Notes under the pieces: generated by a model
Told to the model about the DNA's origin: nothing
Databases searched by the model: none
What the model saw: the letters and a program-made list of their open reading frames with translations, nothing else
DNA from: Mesorhizobium sp. DCY119
GTDB lineage: Bacteria > Pseudomonadota > Alphaproteobacteria > Rhizobiales > Rhizobiaceae
Length of the DNA stretch: 64,000 nucleotides
Reading direction: 5' to 3'
NCBI RefSeq assembly: GCF_003590645.1
Contig: NZ_CP031834.1
Span: 806,001-870,000, forward strand
Part shown: positions 1 to 8,314 of the stretch, one piece after another
Layout: each line of letters starts with the position of its first letter
Position numbering within the stretch: the first letter of the stretch is position 1
Translations under genes and position numbers: made by a program

Positions 1-1
1 C

Positions 2-58
2 ATGGTTGGCATGCTCAAGGCAGCGCTTCTCAATCTCCATTTCAGGAACCTCGCATAA
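2..58 (+). CDS. Possible 3' end of an upstream gene (cut by window start)
   Basis: A frame open from the window edge ends in TAA at 56-58. The last A of that stop is also the first A of the ATG of the next gene (TAATG), the usual arrangement of translationally coupled genes. Only about 18 residues are visible, ending in ...NLHFRNLA, so the product cannot be named. It might be chance, since the stretch is short, but the 1-base overlap favours an operon partner of the nucleoside permease-like gene. Confidence 0.35.
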   Translation: MVGMLKAALLNLHFRNLA

Positions 59-1080
59 TGCTGAAAATGTTATCCGCCTCATCGCTCGCTGCCATTGCAG
101 CTCTGATAAGCGCGACGCCGCAGGCCAAGGCGGAAACGATGACGCCGAAGGTTCTGGTCATCACCATGTTCGGCGGCGAAACGAAGCCGTGGCTGGAGGG
201 AGAGAAGCTCGACCGGAAAATAGCGGTCCCGGGCTTTTCCAAGGAGTATCCAGACGTTGCCTGCGACGACAAAGGCCTTTGCGTGATGACCACGGCCATG
301 GGCTATGCCAATGCCGCAAGTTCGGTGTCGGCGCTGGTCTATAGTAACCTTTTCGATCTCAAGCAGAGTTACATCCTGATAGCCGGCATCGCTGGCGTCG
401 ACCCGGACGAAGGCACGCTGGGCTCGGCCCACTGGGCACGCTACGCCATCGACGGCGGGCTTCGCCACGACATCGACCCGCGGCAGATCGCGGCGGATTG
501 GCCTAGTGGCATCGTCGCGCTGGGCGCGAGCAAGCCGGGCGAAAAGCCGAAATGGGCGGCCGGCACCGAAGTCTATCAGCTCGATGAGGCATTGCTGCAG
601 AAAGCTTTCGCACTGAGCAAGGACGTTGAACTGGCCGACAACGACGATGCGAAAGCCTACAGGGCGTCCTATCCATCGGCACCGGGCAATGCGGCTCCGG
701 CCGTCAGCATTTGCGACACAGTGTCGATCGACACCTATTGGCACGGTTCGAAGATAGCCGAAGGAATGGGCGCGTGGTCGACCATGATGACGGATGGCAA
801 GGCAAATTATTGCACGACGCAGATGGAGGACAACGCCTCGCTCACCGCGTTGCGCCGCGCCGCCGATGCCGGACTTTTGAACTTCGACCGCATAGCCTTG
901 CTGCGGACCGCTTCCAATTTCGACCGTGAGGCGCCGAACCAGACCCCCGCGCAGTCATTGTCAGCCAAGTCCGGCGGCTTTGGTCCTGCCACCGCCAATG
1001 CCTATCGTGTCGGCGCGAAGGTCGCCCATTCGATCATCGAAGATTGGGATGGCTGGGAAAAGGGCGTGCCGAACCAGTAG
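58..1080 (+). CDS. Purine nucleoside permease-like periplasmic protein (NUP family)
   Basis: Predicted 340-residue exported protein. Residues 1 to about 25 form a typical Sec signal peptide (MLKMLSASSLAAIAALISA... ending AKA). The mature part begins with a PKVLVITMFGGE-type segment, contains a Gly-rich IAGIAG region near residue 108, and resembles the NUP (purine nucleoside permease) family, which is structurally related to nucleoside phosphorylases. Family members in fungi take up purine nucleosides; the bacterial members are exported and their role is less settled, possibly nucleoside binding or cleavage in the periplasm. The start overlaps the stop of an upstream frame by one base. The length is normal for the family. 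The family call is fairly secure and the exact activity is inference. Confidence 0.8.
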   Translation: MLKMLSASSLAAIAALISATPQAKAETMTPKVLVITMFGGETKPWLEGEKLDRKIAVPGFSKEYPDVACDDKGLCVMTTAMGYANAASSVSALVYSNLFDLKQSYILIAGIAGVDPDEGTLGSAHWARYAIDGGLRHDIDPRQIAADWPSGIVALGASKPGEKPKWAAGTEVYQLDEALLQKAFALSKDVELADNDDAKAYRASYPSAPGNAAPAVSICDTVSIDTYWHGSKIAEGMGAWSTMMTDGKANYCTTQMEDNASLTALRRAADAGLLNFDRIALLRTASNFDREAPNQTPAQSLSAKSGGFGPATANAYRVGAKVAHSIIEDWDGWEKGVPNQ

Positions 1081-1190
1081 GCGCAGACTTGTCGTCGGCG
1101 CTCCTCGTCAGGGGGGCGTCGAGGACCGCAATCCCGTAGCGGGTAAGGCCCTTGGACCAGTCGATCCTGCTTTTTCGGAAATATATCCGT

Positions 1191-1266
<76 letters not shown>

Positions 1267-1415
1267 GTCCAACGGATGGCGATATTTATGGTTTCGCGGC
1301 CCGCCGTGTCAAGCAAGCAGATCGGCGGTCGGATAGCCGGGCTGCGACGTAGGGCTCCAGGTCTTGCCGCACCGGCGTGCAGTCGTTACATGTCGGAAAT
1401 TCAATGGAGAACGGC

Positions 1416-1709
1416 ATGCTCGCCCTCATTCAGACCCTGGTCCTGGCGCTGGACATCTACTGGTGGATACTCATCGCCTCGGCCATCTTCTCATGGCTCT
1501 ATGCGTTCAACGTGGTCAATTCCCGCAACCAGTTCGTCGGGGCGATCGGAAGCTTTCTTTTCAAGGCTACCGAGCCGGTTCTGGCGCCCATACGCCGCAT
1601 CCTGCCGGACCTCGGTGGCATCGATATTTCCCCGATCATCGTTCTTTTGATCATCTTCTTCCTGCGGCAGTTCATCTTGACCACCATCGCGCCGATCCTG
1701 CTCGCGTAA
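1416..1709 (+). CDS. YggT family membrane protein
   Basis: Small integral membrane protein of 97 residues with two hydrophobic segments: an N-terminal one ([28 protein letters not shown]) and a C-terminal one ([20 protein letters not shown]). The linker [11 protein letters not shown]...[27 protein letters not shown] carries the EP-x-L-x-P-I-R-x-x-x-P signature of the YggT/YlmG family, linked to cell division, osmotic tolerance and cofactor assembly in other bacteria. The reading frame extends upstream to a GTG at 1377, but I chose the ATG at 1416 because GGAGA lies 5 bases before it. The stop is followed at once by the DUF167 gene, a common YggT neighbour. Confidence 0.9.
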   Translation: MLALIQTLVLALDIYWWILIASAIFSWLYAFNVVNSRNQFVGAIGSFLFKATEPVLAPIRRILPDLGGIDISPIIVLLIIFFLRQFILTTIAPILLA

Positions 1710-1714
1710 GATTC

Positions 1715-2041
1715 GTGGCCGACTTCTTCCGGGCGCATGAGCATGGCGTGGATGTTTTTGTCCGGCTGACGCCGCGCTCTTCCCGGGATGCCGTTGAGGG
1801 CGTTGCGGCGGGTGCGGACGATCGCGCGCATCTGAATGCCCGTGTTCGGGCCGTGCCGGAAAAGGGTGCCGCCAATGCAGCGCTTGAAAAGCTTCTCGCC
1901 CCGGTCCTCGGCGTGGCGCGCGGCGATGTCTCCGTTGTTGCGGGCGGCACGTCGCGGCTGAAGACGGTTCGCGTCACCGGCGATCCGGCAGCGCTTGTGC
2001 GCAGGCTGGAGGAACTGGCGGGGCAGGGCGGTTCGCGTTAG
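1715..2041 (+). CDS. DUF167 (YggU) family protein
   Basis: 108-residue soluble protein of the DUF167/YggU family, whose function is unknown. The family hallmarks are visible: VFVRLTPRSSRDAV near the N-terminus, a central VRAVPEKGAANAALEKLLAPVLG helix segment, and SVVAGGTSRLKTVRVTGD at the end. The start is taken as GTG at 1715, because no in-frame ATG gives a sensible domain boundary and the frame upstream of it merely overlaps yggT. It begins five bases after the YggT stop, so the two are almost certainly co-transcribed. Confidence 0.85.
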   Translation: MADFFRAHEHGVDVFVRLTPRSSRDAVEGVAAGADDRAHLNARVRAVPEKGAANAALEKLLAPVLGVARGDVSVVAGGTSRLKTVRVTGDPAALVRRLEELAGQGGSR

Positions 2042-2073
2042 CATCGCGCGCGCTGCAACCGGAGGATTTCGCC

Positions 2074-2685
2074 TTGAGACCATTGCTTCTCGGCCTGATG
2101 CTTGCCGGCTTCTGCCATTCGGCTTTTGCCGACGAGATTTCGAGCGCCTACACCGATCTCGACATCGGCAAGGACTGCGCGACGGTGGCCGTGGCGGCCG
2201 AAGGCGATGGCCAATGGGCCAATTTCGTCTGTCCCGGTTACCGCGGCTTTCCTGTGCTCGTCTATGACGACGATGCGCGGCAGTCTGCTTTCTACGGTTT
2301 TCCGCCGCCGGGCGACTTGGCGCCGGTGTGGGAGAGTTTTGCTGCCTTCAATTCCGTCGGCCCGAAAATCGAATGGCGTGTCGAGACCAAGGGCGAGACG
2401 GCGATCCCCTTTGCCGCGATCCATCGGCGCCTCGTCAGCGATCCGGAAGATCCGGAAAAGAAAATCGACGTGCTTGTGGTGTCGCGGGTTGCGCAGTTGA
2501 CCGACGGCAAGAGCTGCGCCGTCGGGCTTGTGGTCGCGAGCGGCAATCCGACCGCAAACGACATGGCGCGAAGGATCGCGGACGAACAGGCGCGCGACTT
2601 CGCCTGCGGTGCCGACGAGCGGGTTCAGGTCAGCGGCGAGGTGCCGCTGCCCGAATTCACCCGCCAGGAGGAACCGGAACAGTGA
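2074..2685 (+). CDS. Hypothetical exported protein
   Basis: 203-residue protein of unknown function. It has a clear signal peptide (MRPLLLGLMLAGFCHSAFA, cleavage after AFADE) and a mature part with four cysteines (in KDCATV, NFVCPGY, KSCAVG and FACGAD), which may form disulfides in the periplasm. The start codon is TTG at 2074, supported by GGAGG at 2061-2065 with 8-base spacing. It follows the DUF167 gene by 32 bases and could be the last gene of a yggT-DUF167-X transcript. No domain is recognised. Confidence 0.75.
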   Translation: MRPLLLGLMLAGFCHSAFADEISSAYTDLDIGKDCATVAVAAEGDGQWANFVCPGYRGFPVLVYDDDARQSAFYGFPPPGDLAPVWESFAAFNSVGPKIEWRVETKGETAIPFAAIHRRLVSDPEDPEKKIDVLVVSRVAQLTDGKSCAVGLVVASGNPTANDMARRIADEQARDFACGADERVQVSGEVPLPEFTRQEEPEQ

Positions 2686-2713
2686 CTGCTGCCCGTCGTT
2701 AAGACGTACTATG

Positions 2714-2747
2714 AAAAAAGCCCGCCCCGATAGAATCGGCGCGGGCT
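2714..2747 (-). terminator. Rho-independent terminator of ppa
   Basis: On the minus strand, 13-base arms (AGCCCGCGCCGAT / ATCGGGGCGGGCT, one mismatch) close a 3-base loop and are followed by TTTTTTC. It lies 28 bases beyond the ppa stop. In the plus direction the hairpin lacks a U tract, so it serves ppa, although it may also block transcription coming from the exported-protein gene. Confidence 0.85.
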
Positions 2748-2774
2748 CTGGTTTCCTGCGGTGTCGACGGAGGC

Positions 2775-3311
2775 TTACGCCTTCGAAGCCTTGCCGCGCT
2801 CGACGGCTTCGGCGATCATCTGCTTGGCGCGGGCAGAATCGTGCCAGCCGCCGATCTTGACCCACTTGCCGGGCTCCAGATCCTTGTAGTGCTCGAAGAA
2901 GTGCTGGACCTGCTGCAGCGTGATCTCGGGCAGCTGATTGTATTCGAAGACGTTCTCGTAGCGCCGCGTCAGCTTCGGCATCGGCACGGCGATGATCTTC
3001 TCGTCTTCGCCGGCATTGTCTTCCATCACCAGCACGCCGATGGGGCGCACATTGATGACGCAGCCCGGAAAAAGAGCGCGCGTGTTGCAGACCAGAACGT
3101 CGATCGGATCGCCGTCGCCGGACAAAGTGTGCGGCACGAAACCGTAATTGCCGGGATAGCGCATCGGCGTGTGCAGGAAGCGGTCGACGAACAGCGTGCC
3201 GGATTCCTTGTCCATCTCGTATTTGATCGGCTCGCCGCCGACCGGAACCTCAATGATGACGTTGACGTCTTCAGGTGGGTTGTTGCCCGTGGAAATCGCT
3301 TCGATGCGCAT
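2775..3311 (-). CDS. ppa: Inorganic pyrophosphatase (family I)
   Basis: Cytoplasmic enzyme that hydrolyses pyrophosphate to phosphate and so drives nucleotide, aminoacyl-tRNA and polymer synthesis forward. The 178-residue protein has the usual bacterial length. It contains substrate and metal-binding segments of family [42 protein letters not shown] (the D-G-D-P-I-D metal motif, about residues 66-71), and EDEKIIAVP. The C-terminus reads [19 protein letters not shown] as expected. A strong terminator lies just downstream. The acetyltransferase gene upstream is on the same strand about 100 bases away. Confidence 0.97.
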   Translation of the reverse strand: MRIEAISTGNNPPEDVNVIIEVPVGGEPIKYEMDKESGTLFVDRFLHTPMRYPGNYGFVPHTLSGDGDPIDVLVCNTRALFPGCVINVRPIGVLVMEDNAGEDEKIIAVPMPKLTRRYENVFEYNQLPEITLQQVQHFFEHYKDLEPGKWVKIGGWHDSARAKQMIAEAVERGKASKA

Positions 3312-3410
3312 GGTGGGTAATCTCCGTTTCGGCGCACCGAATAGCGGGCCGGCGCGCTGCGCGCAACTGCGCCAAACATCTCTTTGTGTGACAGAATCTT
3401 TCGGACCCGG

Positions 3411-3917
3411 TCAGTCCCAGACGAAGGCGACCTTGCGCAATGCCTTCTGGTCGAAAACTTCCACGCCCTCGGCGACATCGCGGCCGCCCGCGCCGGCATA
3501 GAAAGCCACTGCGTTGGCGTTGTCTTCCAGAGCCCAGACGACCATGCCTTTCAGGCCATGGTCGGCGAGTTTTTCGCGGGCCGCGGCAAAAAGCCGGCTG
3601 CCCAGGCCGACGCCCTGATATTCGGGGCGCAGATAGAGTTCGTAGATTTCGCCCTGCTGCGGCAGGTCGCGGGCGCGGTTGCGTCCGACCGTCGCATAGC
3701 CGGCCACCTTGCCGCCGATCTCGACTACCAGAACGGTCGCGGCACGGCGAATCGCATTGCTCCACCATGCGCTGCCGCGCCGGTTGATCATCGCGTTCAG
3801 GGCCCGGTGCGGGATGATGCCGGCATAGGCGCCGTTCCACGCGGCATGATGGACATCGGCGATGTCATCTGCGTCGTGCGGTTCGGCCTTCCGAATGTCT
3901 ATGCTCAGCGTCTTCAT
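3411..3917 (-). CDS. GNAT family N-acetyltransferase
   Basis: 168-residue protein with a single GNAT fold. The N-terminal IRKAEPHDADDIADVHHAAWNGAYAGIIP matches the first strand and helix of many rhizobial GNATs. The acetyl-CoA pyrophosphate-binding loop is seen as YLRPEYQGVGLGSRLF (Q-x-x-G-x-G/S), followed by ENANAVAFYAGAG, the helix and strand that close the site. The substrate is unknown. It lies upstream of ppa on the same strand, with a gap of about 100 bases that could hold a separate ppa promoter. Confidence 0.88.
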   Translation of the reverse strand: MKTLSIDIRKAEPHDADDIADVHHAAWNGAYAGIIPHRALNAMINRRGSAWWSNAIRRAATVLVVEIGGKVAGYATVGRNRARDLPQQGEIYELYLRPEYQGVGLGSRLFAAAREKLADHGLKGMVVWALEDNANAVAFYAGAGGRDVAEGVEVFDQKALRKVAFVWD

Positions 3918-4003
3918 GGTTCGTTAACCATAGCCGCTGATCTGTGGTCATGGCAAGCAAGCGATGATCGCGTATGGCCTGGTTTTCACAGGCTCCTGAC
4001 AAC

Positions 4004-4648
4004 TCAGATTTCGACCAAATGGTCGTCGAGTTCGTTGATGTCATCGCTGCTGATCGGGAAATGGGTGACCAGCATGCTGCCGACGGTCGCGATCGCCCGC
4101 ACGAAACCATCGGGCAGTCTGTCCTGCCTGGCATGCGCCGTGAGTTCGCGGATGACGTCGTCCCATGCTTCCTGCGGCACATGCTGGTTGATGCCGGCGT
4201 CGGCGACGACCGCTGCATAACGCTCGGCCAGCGAAACGAAGATCAGAACGCCGGTCCGTTCGCTGGTCAGATGGACATTGCGGGCAAGGAATTGCTTCGA
4301 GGCATTGTCATGCGCGCGACGGTAGCGGAGGCCGCGCGGCACCAGCAAGATTCGCGCCGACGGCACCAGCCACAGCAGGATCAGCGCGCTTGCAGCTGCA
4401 AGCAATTGCGCCGCGACGAAAACCGGCGCGCGTACGCTGACCCACCAATATTCGAGCCCGAACGCAACGGCGAGGCTGAGGATCAGGATCGTCGCGAGGA
4501 TCATGAAGCCGGCGGGAAAGAAATAGCTGTCGCTGGAGCGCGCGACGACGCAGTAGATTTCGCCGGCCGTGTCTTTTTCGGCTGCGCGAATCGCTTCGGC
4601 AATGCGGGCGTGGTCTTCGGCGCTCATGGTTTGTACCGGTGTCCGCAT
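4004..4648 (-). CDS. TPM-domain membrane protein (second of pair)
   Basis: 214-residue membrane protein. The N-terminal HARIAEAIRAAEKDTAGEIYCVVA and the later TGVLIFVSLAERYAAVVADAGINQHVPQEAWDDVI are the two halves of a TPM (DUF477/TLP18.3-Psb32-MOLO-1) domain, here interrupted by two hydrophobic helices at about residues 46-66 and 77-98. Its start ATG directly abuts the TAG stop of the upstream TPM gene, with GGGGAG as ribosome-binding site, so the two are translated together. With the adjacent larger TPM protein and LemA it forms a three-gene envelope module often seen in bacteria. Biochemical function is unknown. Confidence 0.85.
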   Translation of the reverse strand: MRTPVQTMSAEDHARIAEAIRAAEKDTAGEIYCVVARSSDSYFFPAGFMILATILILSLAVAFGLEYWWVSVRAPVFVAAQLLAAASALILLWLVPSARILLVPRGLRYRRAHDNASKQFLARNVHLTSERTGVLIFVSLAERYAAVVADAGINQHVPQEAWDDVIRELTAHARQDRLPDGFVRAIATVGSMLVTHFPISSDDINELDDHLVEI

Positions 4649-5530
4649 CTACCAGCTCCCCGACGAACCGCCGCCGCCGGACGAGCCGCCACCGCCGGAA
4701 AAACCGCCGCCACCCGACGACCAGCCGCCGCCACCGCCACCGGATGACCAGCCTCCGCCGCCCGAAGTCCAGCCGCCGCGCGACGACCGGCCCGAACCTG
4801 TGCCATAGTTGAAATCCATGCCGAGCCATCTGTAGCGGCCGGGTCCGATCTTGGTGCCGAGCATCGGCGGCAGGATGTTTATGGCGAAGCCGCCGAAGAA
4901 CAGCGTCCCCCAGATGAGCAGGAAAATCACCACAGCGATGTCGACCGGTTCGGAATCGTCGCTCTGGTTGCGCTTGGCGCGGGCTTCGAGTTCGGCGCCG
5001 TTGCCTTCGAGAACCATGGTGATGTCGTCGACGGCACCCGAAATGCCGGCGGAAAAATCGCCGGCGCGGAAGGCGGGCACCATGGTGTTTTCGATGATCA
5101 GTTTCGAATGCAGGTCGGTCAGCGTGCCTTCAAGGCCGTAGCCGACCTCAATGCGCATCTTGCGGTCGGCTTGCGCGACGAGCAGCAGCACGCCGTTGTT
5201 TTCGCCGGCCTGGCCCAGCCCCCAGGCGCGGAACAGCCGGTTGGCGTAGGGCTCGATCTCCTCGCCGTCGAGGCTCGGAATGGTGGCGACGACGATCTGG
5301 TCGGAGGACTTCTTCTCGAAGGCCGCAAGCTTCTGTTCAAGGGCTGCACGGTCGGCCGGGCTCATCATCCCGGCGCTGTCGACGACGCGGCCAGTCAGGG
5401 CCGGCAGTTCGGCGGCCTGGGCAATTGCGCAGAACGCCAGAAGCGCAAAGAGCAGGCCGACAAGGACATGCGCCTGCCGGCCCATGCGAGCCGGAAGAGC
5501 GCGTTGCCATCTGGCGCCGGCGTCAATCAT
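4649..5530 (-). CDS. TPM-domain exported protein with Gly/Ser-rich tail (YgcG family)
   Basis: 293-residue protein. A signal or anchor segment (about residues 22-40) is followed by a TPM domain starting LTGRVVDSAGMMSPADRAALEQKLAAFEKKSSDQIVVATIPSLDGEEIEPYANRLFRAWGLG, then RKMRIEVGYGLEGTLTD. A transmembrane helix (AVVIFLLIWGTLFFGGFAINIL) precedes a tail made almost only of Gly, Ser and Trp (about residues 245-293). This is the YgcG layout: the domain sits in the periplasm and the tail may reach the cytoplasm. It is transcribed after lemA, 39 bases away. An inner start at residue 16 is also possible. Confidence 0.87.
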   Translation of the reverse strand: MIDAGARWQRALPARMGRQAHVLVGLLFALLAFCAIAQAAELPALTGRVVDSAGMMSPADRAALEQKLAAFEKKSSDQIVVATIPSLDGEEIEPYANRLFRAWGLGQAGENNGVLLLVAQADRKMRIEVGYGLEGTLTDLHSKLIIENTMVPAFRAGDFSAGISGAVDDITMVLEGNGAELEARAKRNQSDDSEPVDIAVVIFLLIWGTLFFGGFAINILPPMLGTKIGPGRYRWLGMDFNYGTGSGRSSRGGWTSGGGGWSSGGGGGGWSSGGGGFSGGGGSSGGGGSSGSW

Positions 5531-5569
5531 CGCTGCCTCGGATCAATCGAATGCGCTGTCCTGGCCGCT

Positions 5570-6193
5570 CTAGTTGAACTTGACCGTCGGCACTTCGATC
5601 TTGTCGTCCGGCACGGTGAAGTTCTGGAACGGCTGATTGTTGGTGAACCACAGCTTGGCCCAGATGAGGGACGGGAAGGTCTTCAACGTCGTGTTGTAGA
5701 CCCGCACGGCCTCGATGTAGTCGCGGCGCGCAACGGCGATGCGGTTTTCCGTGCCTTCGAGCTGCGCCTGCAAGGCGAGGAAGTTCTGGTTGGCCTTCAG
5801 GTCGGGGTAGTTCTCGACCACGGCAAGCAGCCGCGACAGGGCGCTGGTCAGGCCCGACTGGCTGTCCTGGAAGGCCTTGAACTTTGCCGGATCGTTGAGC
5901 GCTTCGGGCGGCAGCGTCATCTGCGTTGCCTTGGCGCGCGCCTCGACGACGCCTTCGAGCACGTCCTTTTCATGGGAGGCATAGCCCTTGACCGTCTCGA
6001 CGAGGTTGGGGATCAGGTCGGCACGGCGCTGGTACTGGTTCAGCACCTCGCTCCAGGCCGCCTTGGCCTTTTCCTCATTCGTGGGAATCGTGTTGTAGCC
6101 GCAGCCCGCCAGAAGCGGCAATGCGATCGCCATCAGCAGGAATGCCGGAAGCATGCGAATGGACGGGAACGGGAGAAGTCGCTGGGCGAACAT
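5570..6193 (-). CDS. lemA: LemA family lipoprotein
   Basis: 207-residue LemA protein. The N-terminus has a lipoprotein signal with lipobox LLAGC, so the mature protein starts at the cysteine, followed by GYNTIPTNEEKAKAAWSEVLNQYQRRADLIPNLVETVKGYASHEKDVLEGVVEARAKA, the classical LemA signature. The rest is an alpha-helical bundle ending in the family motif YNTTLKTFPSLIWAKLW. LemA and TPM genes occur together in many genomes, and this is the first gene of that cluster here (lemA-tpm-tpm). Precise function is unknown; roles in membrane protein quality control or envelope remodelling have been suggested. Confidence 0.93.
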   Translation of the reverse strand: MFAQRLLPFPSIRMLPAFLLMAIALPLLAGCGYNTIPTNEEKAKAAWSEVLNQYQRRADLIPNLVETVKGYASHEKDVLEGVVEARAKATQMTLPPEALNDPAKFKAFQDSQSGLTSALSRLLAVVENYPDLKANQNFLALQAQLEGTENRIAVARRDYIEAVRVYNTTLKTFPSLIWAKLWFTNNQPFQNFTVPDDKIEVPTVKFN

Positions 6194-6358
6194 GGAATAT
6201 CCCCTGGATCATGATCGGACGCGCAAGAAGTATCACAATCGCCGCATAAGGAAACGGTTTGTGCACTCAGGTGCTTAACAACCATGATGTCAGGCGGGTT
6301 CCGGACTGTGATTGGATATGCGAACGCGGTAGACTCTGCAGGAACAAGGATTTTGAGC

Positions 6359-6613
6359 GTGGCAGACCGGGACAAGGACAGTAGCGCCGAATCACGGCGC
6401 ATTCTCGATCGTATCGCGCGCGAGGCCGACAGCAGCGGCTCGTCGCTGGTTTCGCGCACGGTCAAACGCGCTCGCGATCACGTTTCGGCTGCCGACGTCG
6501 ACGACAGCGATTGGGTCGATCATCTCGGCACGCGCATCGGCCGCGTGCTAGGGCTGGTGATCTGCGTCGGGCTTCTGGCCTGGCTGGTAATGTTCTTGGT
6601 GCGGGGCGCTTGA
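6359..6613 (+). CDS. Small hypothetical membrane protein
   Basis: 84-residue protein: a charged, Ser/Asp-rich N-terminal half (VADRDKDSSAESRRILDRIAREAD...) and one C-terminal transmembrane helix (VLGLVICVGLLAWLVMFLV). The chosen start is GTG at 6359, which has AAGGA eight bases upstream. A longer frame starts at ATG 6284 but has no ribosome-binding site. It ends five bases before pdxY and is probably co-transcribed with it. No domain is recognised. It resembles small conserved proteins of rhizobia, and its function is unknown. Confidence 0.7.
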   Translation: MADRDKDSSAESRRILDRIAREADSSGSSLVSRTVKRARDHVSAADVDDSDWVDHLGTRIGRVLGLVICVGLLAWLVMFLVRGA

Positions 6614-6617
6614 TTTC

Positions 6618-7502
6618 ATGAATTCCGAAACTGTCGACGCGCCGCGCGCCGTCATCGTCATTTCCAGCCATGTCGTGCGCGGTTCGGTGGGTAACCGCGC
6701 TGCCGTCTTTGCGTTGGAAACGCTCGGTTATCCCGTGTGGGCGGTGCCGACCGTGATACTGCCCTGGCATCCCGGTCATGGCCGCGCGACAAGGATCGTG
6801 CCGGAGCCGGAACAGTTTTCCGCGCTGATGAAGGATCTGGAGCGCGCACCCTGGCTGGGCGAGGTCACCGGCGTGCTGTCAGGCTATCTCGGCAATGCCG
6901 AGCAGGCGAAGGCTGTGGCCTCGCTGGTCGAGGCGGTGCGCGCCAAAAACCCGCGGGCGACCTATATATGCGACCCGGTGATGGGCGATCTCGGCGGGCT
7001 CTACGTGCCCGAGGCGCTGGCGATCGCCTTGCGCGACGTGCTGCTGCCGATCGCCGATATCGCGACGCCCAACCGCTACGAGCTGGAATGGCTGACCGGC
7101 ACCAAGCTCGAAGACATCAAATCGGTGATGGCGGCAGCCCAGCAGGTCGGTCCCGAGATGATGCTGGTGACTTCGGCACCGGCAATGATGGCCGGCAGCA
7201 CCGGCAATCTGCTCTTGACGCCCAATGCTGCGCTGCTGGCAGAACATCGCATTATCGAGCGGCCGCCCAATGGTCTCGGCGATCTCACTGCTGCCGTTTT
7301 CCTGGCGCGGCTGCTTGGCGGCCAGCCGGTGGAGAAGGCGCTGCAGTCGACCACGGCTGCGGTGTTCGAAATCCTGGCGCGAACGGCCAAGCGCGGCGGC
7401 GATGAGCTGCAGCTCGAGACAGATGCGCAGAGCCTGTCGCACCCCATGGCGATGGTACAGTTTCGCCACCTGATGCATCCCGGCAAGGGCCGGCGGGCTT
7501 GA
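6618..7502 (+). CDS. pdxY: Pyridoxal kinase
   Basis: 294-residue member of the PfkB/ribokinase-like superfamily that phosphorylates pyridoxal (and related vitamers) in the vitamin B6 salvage pathway. Visible features are the N-terminal VISSHVVRGSVGNRAAVFALETLGYPVWAVPTVILPWHPGHG, the substrate-lid region of pyridoxal kinases, then YICDPVMGD (magnesium and phosphate contacts), TPNRYELEWLTG, and the GLGDLTAAVFLARLL motif with the catalytic aspartate of the anion hole (G-x-G-D). The stop overlaps the TTG start of the DUF429 gene. Confidence 0.93.
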   Translation: MNSETVDAPRAVIVISSHVVRGSVGNRAAVFALETLGYPVWAVPTVILPWHPGHGRATRIVPEPEQFSALMKDLERAPWLGEVTGVLSGYLGNAEQAKAVASLVEAVRAKNPRATYICDPVMGDLGGLYVPEALAIALRDVLLPIADIATPNRYELEWLTGTKLEDIKSVMAAAQQVGPEMMLVTSAPAMMAGSTGNLLLTPNAALLAEHRIIERPPNGLGDLTAAVFLARLLGGQPVEKALQSTTAAVFEILARTAKRGGDELQLETDAQSLSHPMAMVQFRHLMHPGKGRRA

Positions 7503-8275
7503 ATGGCGCGTCCGACGGACGCACAGCCGTTGGGGTCGACGGCTGCAAGGCCGGCTGGGTAGCAGTTTCGCGCGTGGCCGGCGGCGAGCCTGAGGCAAGT
7601 GTGTTCAAGACATTCGCAGGCTTGCTCGAGGCGTTTCCCGCCGACGCCACAATTGCGGTTGATATGCCCATCGGCCTGCCGGCGTTTTCGGCAAGAGGCG
7701 GGCGCGGGCCGGAGGCGCTGGTGCGACCGCTGCTGGGGCAACGGCAGTCGAGCGTGTTCTCGATCCCGTCGCGAGCGGCACTCTATGCCGATACGGCCGA
7801 CTTCACCACGCTGGACGCCTGGTACGAAGCACACGCCCGGGCAAGTGCTGTGGCGCGCGAAACCTCCGATCCGCCGCGCGGCGTTTCCATCCAGGCGTTT
7901 GGCATATTCTCCAAGATCCGCGAACTGGACGGGCTGCTGATCGCGCGTCCGGAACTGCGGAGCAGAATTGTCGAATCCCATCCAGAAGTGGCGTTCTGGC
8001 AATTGAATGGACTGCAGGCGATGGCGCTGCCCAAGAAGATCAAGGGTCGCGTCAACCCGGCGGGCATGGAAGAGCGCAAGGCGCTTCTGGCCGGCAACGG
8101 CCTGCCTCGCGCCTTTCTTGACCGGTCGCCGCCACGCGGTGCTGCCGAAGACGATTTTCTCGATGCGGCTGCCGTGATGCTGGTTGCAGAACGTGTTGTG
8201 CGCGGTGTAGCGATCTCCTTTCCCGATCCGCCCGGCCTGGACGGCCACGGCATCCCTGTGGCCATTTGGGTATGA
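7499..8275 (+). CDS. DUF429 family protein (RNase H-like fold)
   Basis: 258-residue protein of the DUF429 family, predicted to adopt an RNase H-like nuclease fold. The first strand carries VGVDGCKAGWVAV, with the Asp expected in the active site. A second acidic strand is IAVDMPIGLP, and the C-terminal helix has DDFLDAAAVMLVAERV. The substrate is unknown. The start is TTG at 7499, giving a 4-base TTGA overlap with the pdxY stop and indicating translational coupling. A functional link between B6 salvage and this protein is not established. Confidence 0.85.
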   Translation: MNGASDGRTAVGVDGCKAGWVAVSRVAGGEPEASVFKTFAGLLEAFPADATIAVDMPIGLPAFSARGGRGPEALVRPLLGQRQSSVFSIPSRAALYADTADFTTLDAWYEAHARASAVARETSDPPRGVSIQAFGIFSKIRELDGLLIARPELRSRIVESHPEVAFWQLNGLQAMALPKKIKGRVNPAGMEERKALLAGNGLPRAFLDRSPPRGAAEDDFLDAAAVMLVAERVVRGVAISFPDPPGLDGHGIPVAIWV

Positions 8276-8314
8276 CGCGATGATTCACGTTGATCGCATC
8301 CCGCGTTGCCGGTA

